34,609 nt of DNA from Candidatus Cloacimonadales bacterium. GTDB lineage: Bacteria > Cloacimonadota > Cloacimonadia > Cloacimonadales > TCS61. The DNA lies in NCBI GenBank assembly GCA_030656075.1, contig JAUSOT010000141.1, forward strand, positions 1 to 34,609, in the 5' to 3' direction. Below the pieces are notes generated by a model. That model was not told where the DNA came from, did no database searches, and worked only from the letters and a program-made list of their open reading frames with translations. This document shows positions 24,971 through 33,263 of the stretch, piece by piece. The number at the start of each line of letters is the position of its first letter. Position 1 is the first letter of the stretch. Both the position numbers and the translations under genes were made by a program.

Positions 24971-25165
24971 ATGGCTGAAAAAAAGAAAAAAGGTTTCTTC
25001 AAAAAGATGTTTGGAGGAAAGCCCAATTGTTGTTCTCTAGAGTTGGAAGAAATTGATGAGAATAATCAGGAAGCATCTTTGGAGAAGCAATCAACAGAAA
25101 AAAAGGAAACAAAAGCAAGTAAAACATCATCTGGAAAAGATAAGGGGTGTTGCTGTTCATGTTGA
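24971..25165 (+). CDS. Small Lys-rich protein with Cys clusters (CC and CCCSC)
   Basis: A 64-residue soluble protein with a basic start (MAEKKKKGFFKKMFGG), a central NCCSLELEEIDE, a charged linker, and the tail KGCCCSC directly before a TGA. Six Cys in 64 residues point to a thiophilic-metal chaperone or sponge, likely for the permeases just upstream; small CC proteins of this type are common next to DUF318 permeases. GGGAGG precedes the ATG. A second TGA follows 4 codons after the stop; no hairpin follows either, so I treat the first as a true stop. Confidence 0.7.
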   Translation: MAEKKKKGFFKKMFGGKPNCCSLELEEIDENNQEASLEKQSTEKKETKASKTSSGKDKGCCCSC

Positions 25166-25239
25166 GAAATGGCATCTTGATAAATAAATTGAAGAGGATA
25201 AGCTCATTCCGCAATGTAAGTTCAAAAGGAGTTTAAAGT

Positions 25240-26313
25240 ATGAATAACATCAGCAAAATAATGATCGTAGTAGCCCTTATAATTGTAGTCGCAATTGTAT
25301 TTATTCAGAAGAACAAAACAGAAAAATTGGAAACTCCTCAGGAAGGAGAAATTTGTGATACAATACTGGTAGTTGGAGATGATTTGGGAAAAGGCCTTTT
25401 ACCAGAAATGAAAACAGAGCCTTCCCAACAGCAAAATGAACTGCTGGGAAAACAACCTGTAGCTGAAAAAAATGCTGAACCAAAAGTAGTTCCTTTCCAA
25501 ACAGAAAAACCTGTACAAACTTCCCAGCCTAAAGTTGAAAAAGATGTTCTGGCTCTGGTAAACGGCGAAGAAATAACTAAAGCGTATTTCGATGAGAATT
25601 TTAAAAATCTGCCCGAGCAATACAAGGATATGTTTAAAAACAACAACGACGATTATCTCGATCAGCTTATAACCAAAGAAGTACTGATCCAAAAAGTTGT
25701 CGAAAAGGGATACCTTAAGGCGGGAGACAACAGTCAGGTAGAAGAAGATGCTGCCATTCAGCGGCTTTTTGGTGAATTAGGCAGCGATATAGAAATTCCG
25801 GAAGCAGAAATGGAACAATTTTATAAGGAAAACAAAGGACAAATGCAGGAAGCAACCTTCGAGCAAGTGAAAAACGACATCCGCAGTTATCTGGTTCAGC
25901 AGAAACAGCGCGAGTTGATCGAAGCTTATATCAAGGTATTAAAAAATACTGCTATTATCGTCCTTAATGAAAAATGGATCGCGGAACAGATAGCTGACCG
26001 ACCGGAAAATCCTTTAACAAAAGTTCTGGGAAACGGTTTGCCCACCGTGCTTGATCTTGGTTCCAGTACTTGTGTTCCCTGTAAAATGATGATGCCTATC
26101 TTTGAAGAATTGGAAACAGAATTGAAGGGAAAAGCGAATATTCTGTTGCTGCAACTCGCTGATTACCGCGACATTGCCAACGAATATCAGGTGCGGGTCA
26201 TTCCCACTCAGATCTTTTTCGATCAGAATGGCAAACAGTATTGGCAGCATGAAGGATTCTTTTCCAAAGAAGATATCATGAGTAAACTGAAAGAAACTGG
26301 AGCAGAGTTATGA
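25240..26313 (+). CDS. Membrane-anchored SurA-like domain fused to a thioredoxin domain
   Basis: A 357-residue protein. Residues 6-22 form a signal anchor, followed by an Asp/Glu/Gln-rich linker. Residues about 100-240 resemble the helical SurA/PpiC N-terminal fold (VLALVNGEEITKAYFDENF, LITKEVLIQKVVE) without a recognisable parvulin domain. Residues about 255-357 are a thioredoxin with the active site STCVPCKMM (C278, C281) and VIPTQIFFD. The fusion probably sits in the periplasm. Its stop overlaps the next start (ATGA), so it is coupled to the CcdA-like gene that presumably reduces it. Confidence 0.85.
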   Translation: MNNISKIMIVVALIIVVAIVFIQKNKTEKLETPQEGEICDTILVVGDDLGKGLLPEMKTEPSQQQNELLGKQPVAEKNAEPKVVPFQTEKPVQTSQPKVEKDVLALVNGEEITKAYFDENFKNLPEQYKDMFKNNNDDYLDQLITKEVLIQKVVEKGYLKAGDNSQVEEDAAIQRLFGELGSDIEIPEAEMEQFYKENKGQMQEATFEQVKNDIRSYLVQQKQRELIEAYIKVLKNTAIIVLNEKWIAEQIADRPENPLTKVLGNGLPTVLDLGSSTCVPCKMMMPIFEELETELKGKANILLLQLADYRDIANEYQVRVIPTQIFFDQNGKQYWQHEGFFSKEDIMSKLKETGAEL

Positions 26314-27011
26314 TTGAATCGCTTTTTATTTGGGCTAGCCAAGCAATGGAAGGGTCGCTGCTCATTTCTCTGGGTGCTTCCTTCGTTTGGGGAATACTCA
26401 GCATTCTGCTCAGTCCCTGCCACCTGTCCAGTATCCCGCTCATTGTCGGTTTTGTGAATGATCAGGGCAAGATTTCTACCAAGCGTGCGTTTACGATTTC
26501 GCTCTTATTCTCGGTAGGAATTCTTGTCACCATCGGATTGGTAGGAGTTTTTACAGCAGCTCTGGGACGCATGCTGGGCGATGTGGGAAAATTTGGGAAT
26601 TACTTCGTGGCAATCATCTTTTTTGTCGTCGGATTGCATCTTTTCGGCGTATTTCCAATACCGTTCATTGGTAATATCGGGCAGCCCGGTTTCAAAAAAA
26701 AAGGTCTGTTAGCTGCTTTTATTTTGGGATTGCTTTTCGGCATCGCGCTCGGTCCCTGCACTTTTGCCTACATGGCTCCGGTGCTGACGGTTGCCTTCAG
26801 AGTAGCTTCCACGCAGTTTGTCTTAGCCGCTTTGCTGGTTTTACTCTACGGCGTGGGGCACTGCTCGGTCATCGTGTTGGCTGGAACATTCACTGAAATC
26901 GTGCAGAAATATCTGAATTGGAATGAAAGATCCAAAGGCGCTGTGATCGTGAAAAAAGTATGCGGAGTGCTGGTGATCTTAGGTGGAATTTATTTGATTT
27001 GGAGAGCATAG
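26310..27011 (+). CDS. CcdA/DsbD-like thiol transporter
   Basis: A 233-residue inner-membrane protein of the DsbD-beta/CcdA family with six or so helices. The redox pair is C37 in LLSPCHLSSIPL and C150 in LGPCTFAYM, in the same places as in CcdA. Such proteins pass electrons from cytosolic thioredoxin to periplasmic thiols. It is coupled to the SurA-like/thioredoxin fusion gene upstream, its likely periplasmic partner. One of two CcdA-type domains in this cluster. Confidence 0.9.
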   Translation: MIESLFIWASQAMEGSLLISLGASFVWGILSILLSPCHLSSIPLIVGFVNDQGKISTKRAFTISLLFSVGILVTIGLVGVFTAALGRMLGDVGKFGNYFVAIIFFVVGLHLFGVFPIPFIGNIGQPGFKKKGLLAAFILGLLFGIALGPCTFAYMAPVLTVAFRVASTQFVLAALLVLLYGVGHCSVIVLAGTFTEIVQKYLNWNERSKGAVIVKKVCGVLVILGGIYLIWRA

Positions 27012-27041
27012 AAAAAATGGATAAGAAAAGATAATTTTAAG

Positions 27042-28715
27042 GTGGACAGTGTGAACAAATTACAATTTATATTAGCTGCTTTTATTTTGACGGTCTCTTT
27101 TATACAAGCGTATGCCTTAGAAATTCCAACCGTGAAATTTTATGTTTTTTATTCGGAGGAATGTGAAGATTGCCACGAATTTCTAAAATCGACTTTGCCG
27201 GATTTGGAAGAAAAGTACTTTTTGGAATATATGCTGTTTGATATGAATGACGATAAAAATTTTACACTTCTCATGAACCTCGAAGCTCAATTTGGCGAAT
27301 CCAAAAATGTTCCTGAAATATTTATCGCCGATAAAGTCGTTGGCGGAGTCGAGGCAAAAACTGAATTAGAGAACATTATCAAAGAATATGCTCAAACCGG
27401 TTGTGATTTTCCAACATTAAAAGCGAAAGATAATGAAACTCTCAAAAAACAAGAAATTCCAAAAGAAACTCAAAAAGAAAATAAAGTTTCATCAAATGAA
27501 CTTGAGAAAATTCAAAGTCTTCCAGGAGAGAAAAATAGCGAACCGTTCATTGAAAATATGAAAACAATCGAGGAGATTGAACAGGTCGAAGATGAAGACA
27601 CAATCAAAACTCAACTTAATGGATCTCCTATTTATATAGCGTATTTTTTCAAAACAGGATGTAAACATTGCGATCGAACCTATTATGATCTTAAACAAAT
27701 AAAGAGCAAATATCCGCAAACCATAATCAGGGAGTATAATATTGCTTCTCAAGAAGGCATGAATCTGAATGAAGCCCTTTGCAAAAAATACCAAATTCCG
27801 GAAAATAAGCATCTCGTTACACCAATGGTTTTTTTAGGAAATGAGTACTTAATGGAAGAAAAGGCAAGGTTTAGAAACATTGAAGATATCATCCGGGCGG
27901 ATTTTTCAAGTTTACAAATTTCTCCCTGGGAAAAAGCAGAGTCTGTTGTAGAAAAGTCGGAAAAATCTATCACAGACAGGTTTAAATCGTTCGGAGTTTT
28001 CACAATTATTTTTGCCGGCCTGATCGATGGGATAAATCCCTGTGCTTTCGCAACGATTATTTTCCTCGTTTCATATCTTACTTTATTAGGCAGAAAAGGA
28101 AGAGATGTTTTGCTGATCGGATGTTCATATACATTTGCTGTTTTTACCACATATTTTCTCATCGGAATGCTGGGATTGAATATTCTGGAAGTAATTCAGC
28201 GCATGAAATTTCTCACAGTAATAACAGAGATAATTTTCGTGATCACCGGCATAATCGTCATAATTTTCGGTGTTTATAGTTTATACGATTATTACCTTTT
28301 TAGAAAAGGTCGAACTGCTGAGATGGTTTTACAACTTCCCAAAAAGATAAAACAGAAGATCCATGAAGAGATCCGCAGCAGAAGTAAAATTCAGCATTTT
28401 GTCGTAGGTGCTTTTATTATTGGTTTTTTAGTGTCTTTGCAGGAATTATTTTGTACCGGACAAGTTTATCTGCCAACGCTGATCTATATGAGTCATTTAC
28501 TGAACTACCGAAATCTGGCCTATTTTTATTTAGTAATTTACAATTTACTTTTCATACTGCCTTTGATCGTCGTATTTATTCTCGTTTTTTGGGGAGTATC
28601 TTCTCAAACTATGGGAAAATGGGCGCAAAAAAGAGTAGGGTTGATGAAGGTCTTGATGGCTGTGATATTCTTTTTGTTAGGTTTTGTTTTGATAGGTTCT
28701 GTGTTGATAGGATAA
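27042..28715 (+). CDS. Thioredoxin-thioredoxin-CcdA fusion
   Basis: A 557-residue inner-membrane protein. Residues 1-26 are a signal peptide. A first thioredoxin-like domain has CEDC (C41, C44), a glutamate-rich spacer covers about 130-190, and a second thioredoxin/glutaredoxin-like domain has TGCKHC (C207, C210). A DsbD-beta-like membrane domain runs from 315 with C334 in GINPCAFATII and C471 in QELFCTGQVYLPTL. The order is like DsbD with its periplasmic domains gathered at the N-terminus. It should carry electrons from the cytosol to two periplasmic CxxC sites. GTG start; GGTGGA upstream. Confidence 0.88.
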   Translation: MDSVNKLQFILAAFILTVSFIQAYALEIPTVKFYVFYSEECEDCHEFLKSTLPDLEEKYFLEYMLFDMNDDKNFTLLMNLEAQFGESKNVPEIFIADKVVGGVEAKTELENIIKEYAQTGCDFPTLKAKDNETLKKQEIPKETQKENKVSSNELEKIQSLPGEKNSEPFIENMKTIEEIEQVEDEDTIKTQLNGSPIYIAYFFKTGCKHCDRTYYDLKQIKSKYPQTIIREYNIASQEGMNLNEALCKKYQIPENKHLVTPMVFLGNEYLMEEKARFRNIEDIIRADFSSLQISPWEKAESVVEKSEKSITDRFKSFGVFTIIFAGLIDGINPCAFATIIFLVSYLTLLGRKGRDVLLIGCSYTFAVFTTYFLIGMLGLNILEVIQRMKFLTVITEIIFVITGIIVIIFGVYSLYDYYLFRKGRTAEMVLQLPKKIKQKIHEEIRSRSKIQHFVVGAFIIGFLVSLQELFCTGQVYLPTLIYMSHLLNYRNLAYFYLVIYNLLFILPLIVVFILVFWGVSSQTMGKWAQKRVGLMKVLMAVIFFLLGFVLIGSVLIG

Positions 28716-28734
28716 ACTATAATCTTGTGTTATT

Positions 28735-28751
28735 CTTCTCATTATGAGAAG
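28735..28751 (+). terminator. Small hairpin between redox genes
   Basis: CTTCTC (28735-28740) and GAGAAG (28746-28751) pair around ATTAT, just before the small thioredoxin gene. The absence of a T-run and the short stem make processing or attenuation more likely than strong termination. Confidence 0.35.
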
Positions 28752-28778
28752 ATAAAGAAGTAAAAAAAAGGAGAAAAA

Positions 28779-29009
28779 ATGATCATCAAAATTTTAGGCA
28801 CAGGCTGTGCCAAGTGCAAAAAATTGGAAGAAAATGCCAGAAAAGCAATTGAGGAATTATCCTCGGATGCTGTCGTGGAAAAGGTCACCGACCTCAATAA
28901 AATCATCAATTACGGTGTGATGATGACACCGGCTTTGGTGATCGACGAAGAAGTGGTCTCGGTGGGAAAAGTGCTGAATCCCAATGACATTATCAAACTG
29001 ATTTCGTAA
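28779..29009 (+). CDS. Small thioredoxin-like protein (redox-active disulfide protein type)
   Basis: A 76-residue cytosolic thioredoxin-fold protein of the MTH895/redox-active disulfide type: MIIKILGTGCAKCKKLEENA with C10 and C13, and the cis-Pro region VMMTPALVIDEEVVS. The family is a common companion of ArsP-like permeases and CcdA. It may hand electrons to the membrane thiol transporters or reduce the metal(loid) site. AAGGAG is 8 bases upstream. Nine bases separate it from the next gene. Confidence 0.9.
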   Translation: MIIKILGTGCAKCKKLEENARKAIEELSSDAVVEKVTDLNKIINYGVMMTPALVIDEEVVSVGKVLNPNDIIKLIS

Positions 29010-29018
29010 GGATGGAAC

Positions 29019-29414
29019 ATGAAAAAAACAATATTCTTAATGATAATTTCAGTATTCTCACTTATCTGTCTGGCGCAGGAAATTCAACCGGATTCAACCA
29101 CTGTCGCAAAACCTAAGATCACATTTTTGGAACTTGGTTCCACGACCTGCATTCCCTGCCAGATGATGGAAGAAGTTCTGGTTTCCATCAGAGAGAAATA
29201 CGGCGATCAGATCGAAGTGTTCTTCCATGATGTGAAAAAGGAAAATGAGATTGCTGTCCAGTATCAGGTCAGGATGATCCCGACGCAAGTATTTCTGGAT
29301 GAAAAAGGCGTGGAAATCCATCGCCATGTGGGATTTTATCCCGAAGAACAGATTGATATTTTCCTGCAGGAACAGGGCTTGAAAATAATTTCTAAAGAGG
29401 AAACCAAAGAATGA
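29019..29414 (+). CDS. Periplasmic thioredoxin
   Basis: A 131-residue exported thioredoxin: signal peptide MKKTIFLMIISVFSLICLAQ, then ITFLELGSTTCIPCQMMEEV with the active site C44-x2-C47, and the cis-Pro strand VRMIPTQVFLDEKG. The catalytic domain is close in sequence to the C-terminal domain of the SurA-like fusion (both have ELGS/DLGSSTC..PC and PTQ.F.D..G), which suggests a duplication within the operon. It overlaps the start of the barrel selenoprotein by 4 bases, so I infer that it is the direct reductant of that protein. Confidence 0.9.
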   Translation: MKKTIFLMIISVFSLICLAQEIQPDSTTVAKPKITFLELGSTTCIPCQMMEEVLVSIREKYGDQIEVFFHDVKKENEIAVQYQVRMIPTQVFLDEKGVEIHRHVGFYPEEQIDIFLQEQGLKIISKEETKE

Positions 29415-30316
29415 AAATACTTTTTTTCGCAATTATCACACTCGTATTTTTTTCAAGTATAAGTGCACATGAAGCTTCTTTCATATATTCCGTGATCGAT
29501 GACGACAATTCCAATCAGACGGTTGAAAAAGGTTGGATGCTGAATTTCGTGGCTTTGCGCTGGGGCAATAATGATTTTTCTAATTATGCCCTATCTTTAA
29601 GCGTATCCAATTTAACTTTGAATTATACCAAAGTTGAGATCGATCAAGCCTGGTTGCGCTTCCCAGTTTATAAAGATTTGAATTTGCTGGTTGGAAAGCA
29701 GATCCACGATTTTTCTTCAACCGGTAAATCAGGCTCCTGCTGAAGTGGCAGCACAGGGTTCGGCGGTGCTGAATCTATTTCAATTTACAATCTCCAACAT
29801 CTTAATATACCATCGAGTTACATGGTGAAATTAATTCAGAAAAAGGGTGATTTTACAGCAAAAGCATATTGGGTTCATGATTTTACCAAACTGATGGATC
29901 TTGGCGGGAGAATTTCACATAAAATCGGAGATTTTTCTTTTGGGTCTTCTATTCTGTGGGAAGATTTTGAACATGATAATGATAAATTGAATTACGAATT
30001 TGATGCACAGTATAATCTGTTGAAGCTGGTTGATCTCTCCACTCAATTCAGCATTATCGATGATGGATTGGAGCAAACCGAAGACTTAAGAGCATTCCTG
30101 TTCGCAGATTATTCCCCCGGATTTCAACTTCCTGTATTAGGAAAGATCAAACCATATATTGGCATCGATACTTTTGCCAAATTTGCAGAAAATATCACTT
30201 TTGCCGGAATTAATTGTGAACCGGTAACCAACGGATTTATCAAAGTTGAATACCAAATTAGTTCGGAAAAGGCTGTGGAAGACGTCTTCAATATCCAGGT
30301 GGTGTACGTTTTTTAG
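29411..30316 (+). CDS. Outer-membrane beta-barrel selenoprotein with a Cys-Sec pair
   Basis: The gene is split by one in-frame TGA at 29741-29743; read as Sec it is a 301-residue protein. Residues 1-19 are a signal peptide (MKILFFAIITLVFFSSISA). The rest is porin-like: amphipathic strands such as EIDQAWLRFPVYKDLNLLVG, the Sec site GKSGSCUSGSTGFGGAES (C110-U111) in what should be a loop, then long barrel strands, ending VVYVF with the aromatic terminal residue of outer-membrane proteins. There is no stop between the TGA and 30314, and both halves share this frame. A SECIS-like hairpin follows the TGA. It is translationally coupled to a periplasmic thioredoxin. The cargo or substrate is not known. 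Confidence 0.85.
29741..29776 (+). promoter_or_regulatory. Sec codon with bacterial SECIS-like hairpin
   Basis: After TGA (29741-29743), GGGTTC (29756-29761) pairs with GAATCT (29771-29776), with two G-U pairs, around the 9-base loop GGCGGTGCT whose GG lies 19-20 bases after the TGA, as in fdhF. A rival stem CAGCAC/GTGCTG (29749-29754 and 29766-29771) is stronger but closer to the TGA. Confidence 0.6.
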
Positions 30317-30359
30317 ACTTTAAATTACGGATTTCAGGAAATACGAGACTGCGAGAGAA

Positions 30360-31535
30360 TCAGGTTTTAAGCTTTTCTCCCACCAGGCTTTCGGTCACGT
30401 TTCTTGCTGTCTTTTTTAGTTTGAAAACGACGATCAGAATGATACTGAGTAAAAAAATCGGCAGCAGGAAAGCATAATAAATATTAATATTACCCAATAA
30501 TCCCATCGCTCCGGGAATGAACATATTTCCCAGTCCCAGAAATCCGAATAAAACCCCGCTGAACATGCCGATCTGGTGTTTGGGAATGTGACTCACGGCA
30601 TATTTTTGGGTGAGGGGGAAAATCGGAGCCATACCTAAGGCGATCAGGAAAAAAGCCAATGGCCATCTTGCTCCGAGCAAAAGAGCTAATCCTAACAAAA
30701 GCAGTGAAATGAAAACGTATTGGGTTTTGAAAAAACCACAGAACTTTTCGATTTGATGGGTAAATATTCTGCCCAAAGTAAAAATGATCCAGAAGCCGCT
30801 CAGGAATAAAGCGCTGGATTCTTTGCTGAAATGAAAGGCTTGGCTGAACAGGTTGCCGCTCCACAGCACGATTCCCATTTCGCAGCCGGCATAAAGAATG
30901 AGGATGATCAGGCTGAGATAAACCACTCTCAATTTGATAATGGAAAGTGATTCGATGAAACCGGTTTTTTCAAATTTGTAATCGGGGACAAGTCTTGCTT
31001 TCCACAGAAAGATAACAGCGATGACAGTGACAGCCAGGAATAGCAGATAGATGTTGTGATAATCAATATTTTTAGCCAAAAGCAAGCCGATCAGGCCGGG
31101 AGTGATGATGCCGCCGAGTCCGAAAAAAGCATGATACAGTCCAAAATTGTGATATTTTAAGGGAAGCTGACTGAGCAGGGTCGAAGTGACTGCCATGCCT
31201 GTGGCAATGGAGAAGCCAAACATGAAGAGCGCCGTGAATAGCAGCAGAACTGAATGTACATAATAGAAAATAATAAAAGTCAGAATCATTAGGATTAGAA
31301 AGATATAATTGTAACGTCGCAGGCCGATATGAGCGATAAAGAAAGTGCCCAGCAGATTGGCGATCACACCTCCGAGCGTGGAAATGACCGGGAAGAGAGA
31401 AGCTTGAGCCATGGAAAGCTGAAACTGTTCCTGGTATGAAGTAACTAACGGAGCAAGTGAATTAGCCAGCAAGGAAGCCAGAAACATCTCGAAAAATACC
31501 AGCCATTGTTGCTGGCGTTCTAAATGGTTGCTCAT
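30360..31535 (-). CDS. Major facilitator superfamily transporter
   Basis: A 391-residue inner-membrane transporter with about twelve helices. The loop motif after helix 2 reads AHIGLRRYNYIF, a weak form of the MFS GxxxDRxGRR signature. Sugar- or fucose-permease-like features are present, but there is no motif that names a substrate. It runs opposite to the selenoprotein cluster and stands alone, so context gives no clue. Confidence 0.82.
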   Translation of the reverse strand: MSNHLERQQQWLVFFEMFLASLLANSLAPLVTSYQEQFQLSMAQASLFPVISTLGGVIANLLGTFFIAHIGLRRYNYIFLILMILTFIIFYYVHSVLLLFTALFMFGFSIATGMAVTSTLLSQLPLKYHNFGLYHAFFGLGGIITPGLIGLLLAKNIDYHNIYLLFLAVTVIAVIFLWKARLVPDYKFEKTGFIESLSIIKLRVVYLSLIILILYAGCEMGIVLWSGNLFSQAFHFSKESSALFLSGFWIIFTLGRIFTHQIEKFCGFFKTQYVFISLLLLGLALLLGARWPLAFFLIALGMAPIFPLTQKYAVSHIPKHQIGMFSGVLFGFLGLGNMFIPGAMGLLGNINIYYAFLLPIFLLSIILIVVFKLKKTARNVTESLVGEKLKT

Positions 31536-31795
31536 TTTTCCCGATCAATAAAATTTTCTTTCATAAAGGCAAAAATCTGGAGTTCAACAAAGCTGGCAAG
31601 AATAATGACTTTAGAAAGCGCTCAATTACGTATTATATCCATTTTCGCAGACTAAGGTGTTTTGGAATTAGGATCAATAATTTTAGCCGATATTAAGTAT
31701 AGTGTTCATTAGGTCAGCACTATGCAAAATAGCAAATTGATAGCTATCTTTATGTTGATTTCTATTTTGAAGTTTAGCCGTAATTAAATAGTGAA

Positions 31796-32762
31796 ATGAT
31801 CCAGGTCAGCCGTGATTTTAAGGAAACCTACAAGATAGTCAGCCAGTATTTTGAAGATTTCTTCCCCAATGATGACGGGCAGTTATTCATCTTCAATAAA
31901 GAGCATACCCGTTTGGAATCAGTAGTTTCCTGGGGAGATATATCAGATGAAGATCAGATTATTTTCTATCCGAATGAATGCTGGTCTATCCGGTTGGGGA
32001 AACCGTATTTGATCAAGGGAAGCGATGACAAATTACCTTGCACTCATATTCCGGAATCTTCCAAGCACGGCAGTTTATGCGTTCCCATGATGTCGCAGGG
32101 GGAAATTATCGGCTTGCTCTTCATTAAGTTCAAGGATTGGACGCTGAAACTGAATCCGGAAGAAGAAGACCACCTTCTTTCCCTGAAACAAAGCCTGGCC
32201 GTAACCATCGTCGAACATCTCACCCTGGCCCTGATAAATCTGCATCTGCAGGAATCGCTGCGCTTCCAATCGATTCAAGACAGATTGACGGGGCTATACA
32301 ACCGCCGCTTCCTGGATGAAAGCCTGAAAAGAGAAGCTGCCAATATAAAACGTTATAAGTATTCGGTCGGCATCATCATGATCGATGTGGATTTCTTCAA
32401 GAAATTCAACGACACATTTGGACACGATTGCGACGATGCGGGAATTAGGAAAACTGCTGCGAATAAATACCAGAGGGGAAGATATTGCCTGCCGTTACGG
32501 CGGTGAAGAATTTGCCATTATTTTAGTGCGAACCACTTTGGAAGGCGCCATTGCCAAAGCTGAAAATATCTGTCGAAAAGTGCGGGATGAAATGAAAGTG
32601 AAACATGGCGGCGTAACTCACAAAGTCACGATCTCGATGGGTGTGGCTCTCTGTCCCAATCACGCCGCAGAAGTAGAAGATGTGATTCTGGCAGCCGATG
32701 CGGCGCTGTATAATGCCAAAGAAAACGGCAGAGATCAGGTAATTGTGGCACAAAAGGGTTGA
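31796..32762 (+). pseudogene. GAF-GGDEF diguanylate cyclase, truncated and frameshifted
   Basis: The first frame (31796-32506) encodes a GAF-type sensor domain and the start of the GGDEF domain (RLTGLYNRRFLDESL, MIDVDFFKKFNDTFGHDC). At about 32436 the frame is lost; the other frame continues with RELGKLL, then ACRYGGEEFAIILVR and ALYNAKENGRDQV up to 32762. The sequence GATGCGGGAATTA fits loss of one copy of a 5-bp repeat from GATGCGGTGCGGGAATTA. The protein also lacks the usual N-terminal sensor region: an in-frame stop lies at 31781, just upstream. Without repair it cannot make c-di-GMP. A sequencing error cannot be excluded. Confidence 0.8.
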
Positions 32763-32772
32763 TCAACCCTTT
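32753..32772 (+). terminator. Palindrome over the GGDEF stop codon
   Basis: AAAGGGTTGATCAACCCTTT is a perfect 20-bp palindrome that includes the TGA stop. RNA from it would form an 8-bp stem with a 4-base loop, followed by GCTATTTCCC, which has little T. Probable weak terminator. Confidence 0.5.
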
Positions 32773-33060
32773 GCTATTTCCCTATCTAGGAAAAACGTAG
32801 AGAAGCAAGGAGAATATTCCCTTCCTTCTCCTCGAGAGGAAAAGGTGTCCCGCATCTAAATTCGATCTTGAAAATGAAACAATAATCTTATAATAAGTTT
32901 TATAGAATTTAGGTACAGGACGGATGAGGTCGAAAACTCAGTGTTTCTCGGTGTTTTTCAGGGTTGAATTAGTTGTTCGCTTTTGCCTGCCTTGGCGAAG
33001 CTTTAGTGAAGGCAGGTTCGTTGCTAACATTTTGTGCCTTTTGCGGCAATCAATAAAAAA
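32773..33060. repeat. Intergenic stretch with an inverted repeat near tRNA-Sec
   Basis: There are no coding frames I trust. CCTGCCTT (about 32987) and AAGGCAGG (about 33010) form an 8-bp inverted repeat with an intervening GGCGAAGCTTTAGTG, a typical dispersed palindromic element. Fragments CAGTGTTTCTCGG and GTTCGTTGCTAA recall tracts at 4717-4725. Confidence 0.4.
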
Positions 33061-33156
33061 TGGCCGAGAGGGCAGGAATCGAACCTGCCGTGGACAGTGT
33101 TAGCTGCCCATTACTGGTTTTGAAGACCAGTTGAAACACCAGTTCCATCCTCTCTG
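33061..33156 (-). tRNA. selC: tRNA-Sec (anticodon UCA)
   Basis: On the minus strand the sequence shows a 6-bp D-stem UGGAAC/GUUUCA with a 4-base loop, the anticodon stem-loop CUGGU-CUUCAAA-ACCAG (anticodon UCA), a long variable arm (GGGCAGC..UGUCC), the T-arm GCAGG-UUCGAUU-CCUGC, an acceptor stem GAGAGG/CCUCUC, and an encoded 3' GCCA. The long D-stem and variable arm match bacterial tRNA-Sec. One outer acceptor base pair appears mismatched, so the exact 5' end is uncertain by a base or two. It lies 107 bases from selB, in the opposite direction. Confidence 0.9.
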
Positions 33157-33263
33157 ATTAGACCAAAAACAAAATCCGCTGCTTCGTGTAAAGATTTTTT
33201 CACGCATTGTGTCCTTGACGAAAATCTTCTAATTTCAAACTTGAAAACAGAATTGGAGAATTT

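Noticed and set aside
25163-25179. TGA of the small Cys-rich protein as Sec
   Set aside because: Only four codons follow before another TGA, and the following AT-rich sequence has no stem-loop.
32436-32440. Programmed frameshift in the GGDEF gene
   Set aside because: No slippery heptamer or downstream structure is visible, and loss of a 5-bp repeat explains the break simply.
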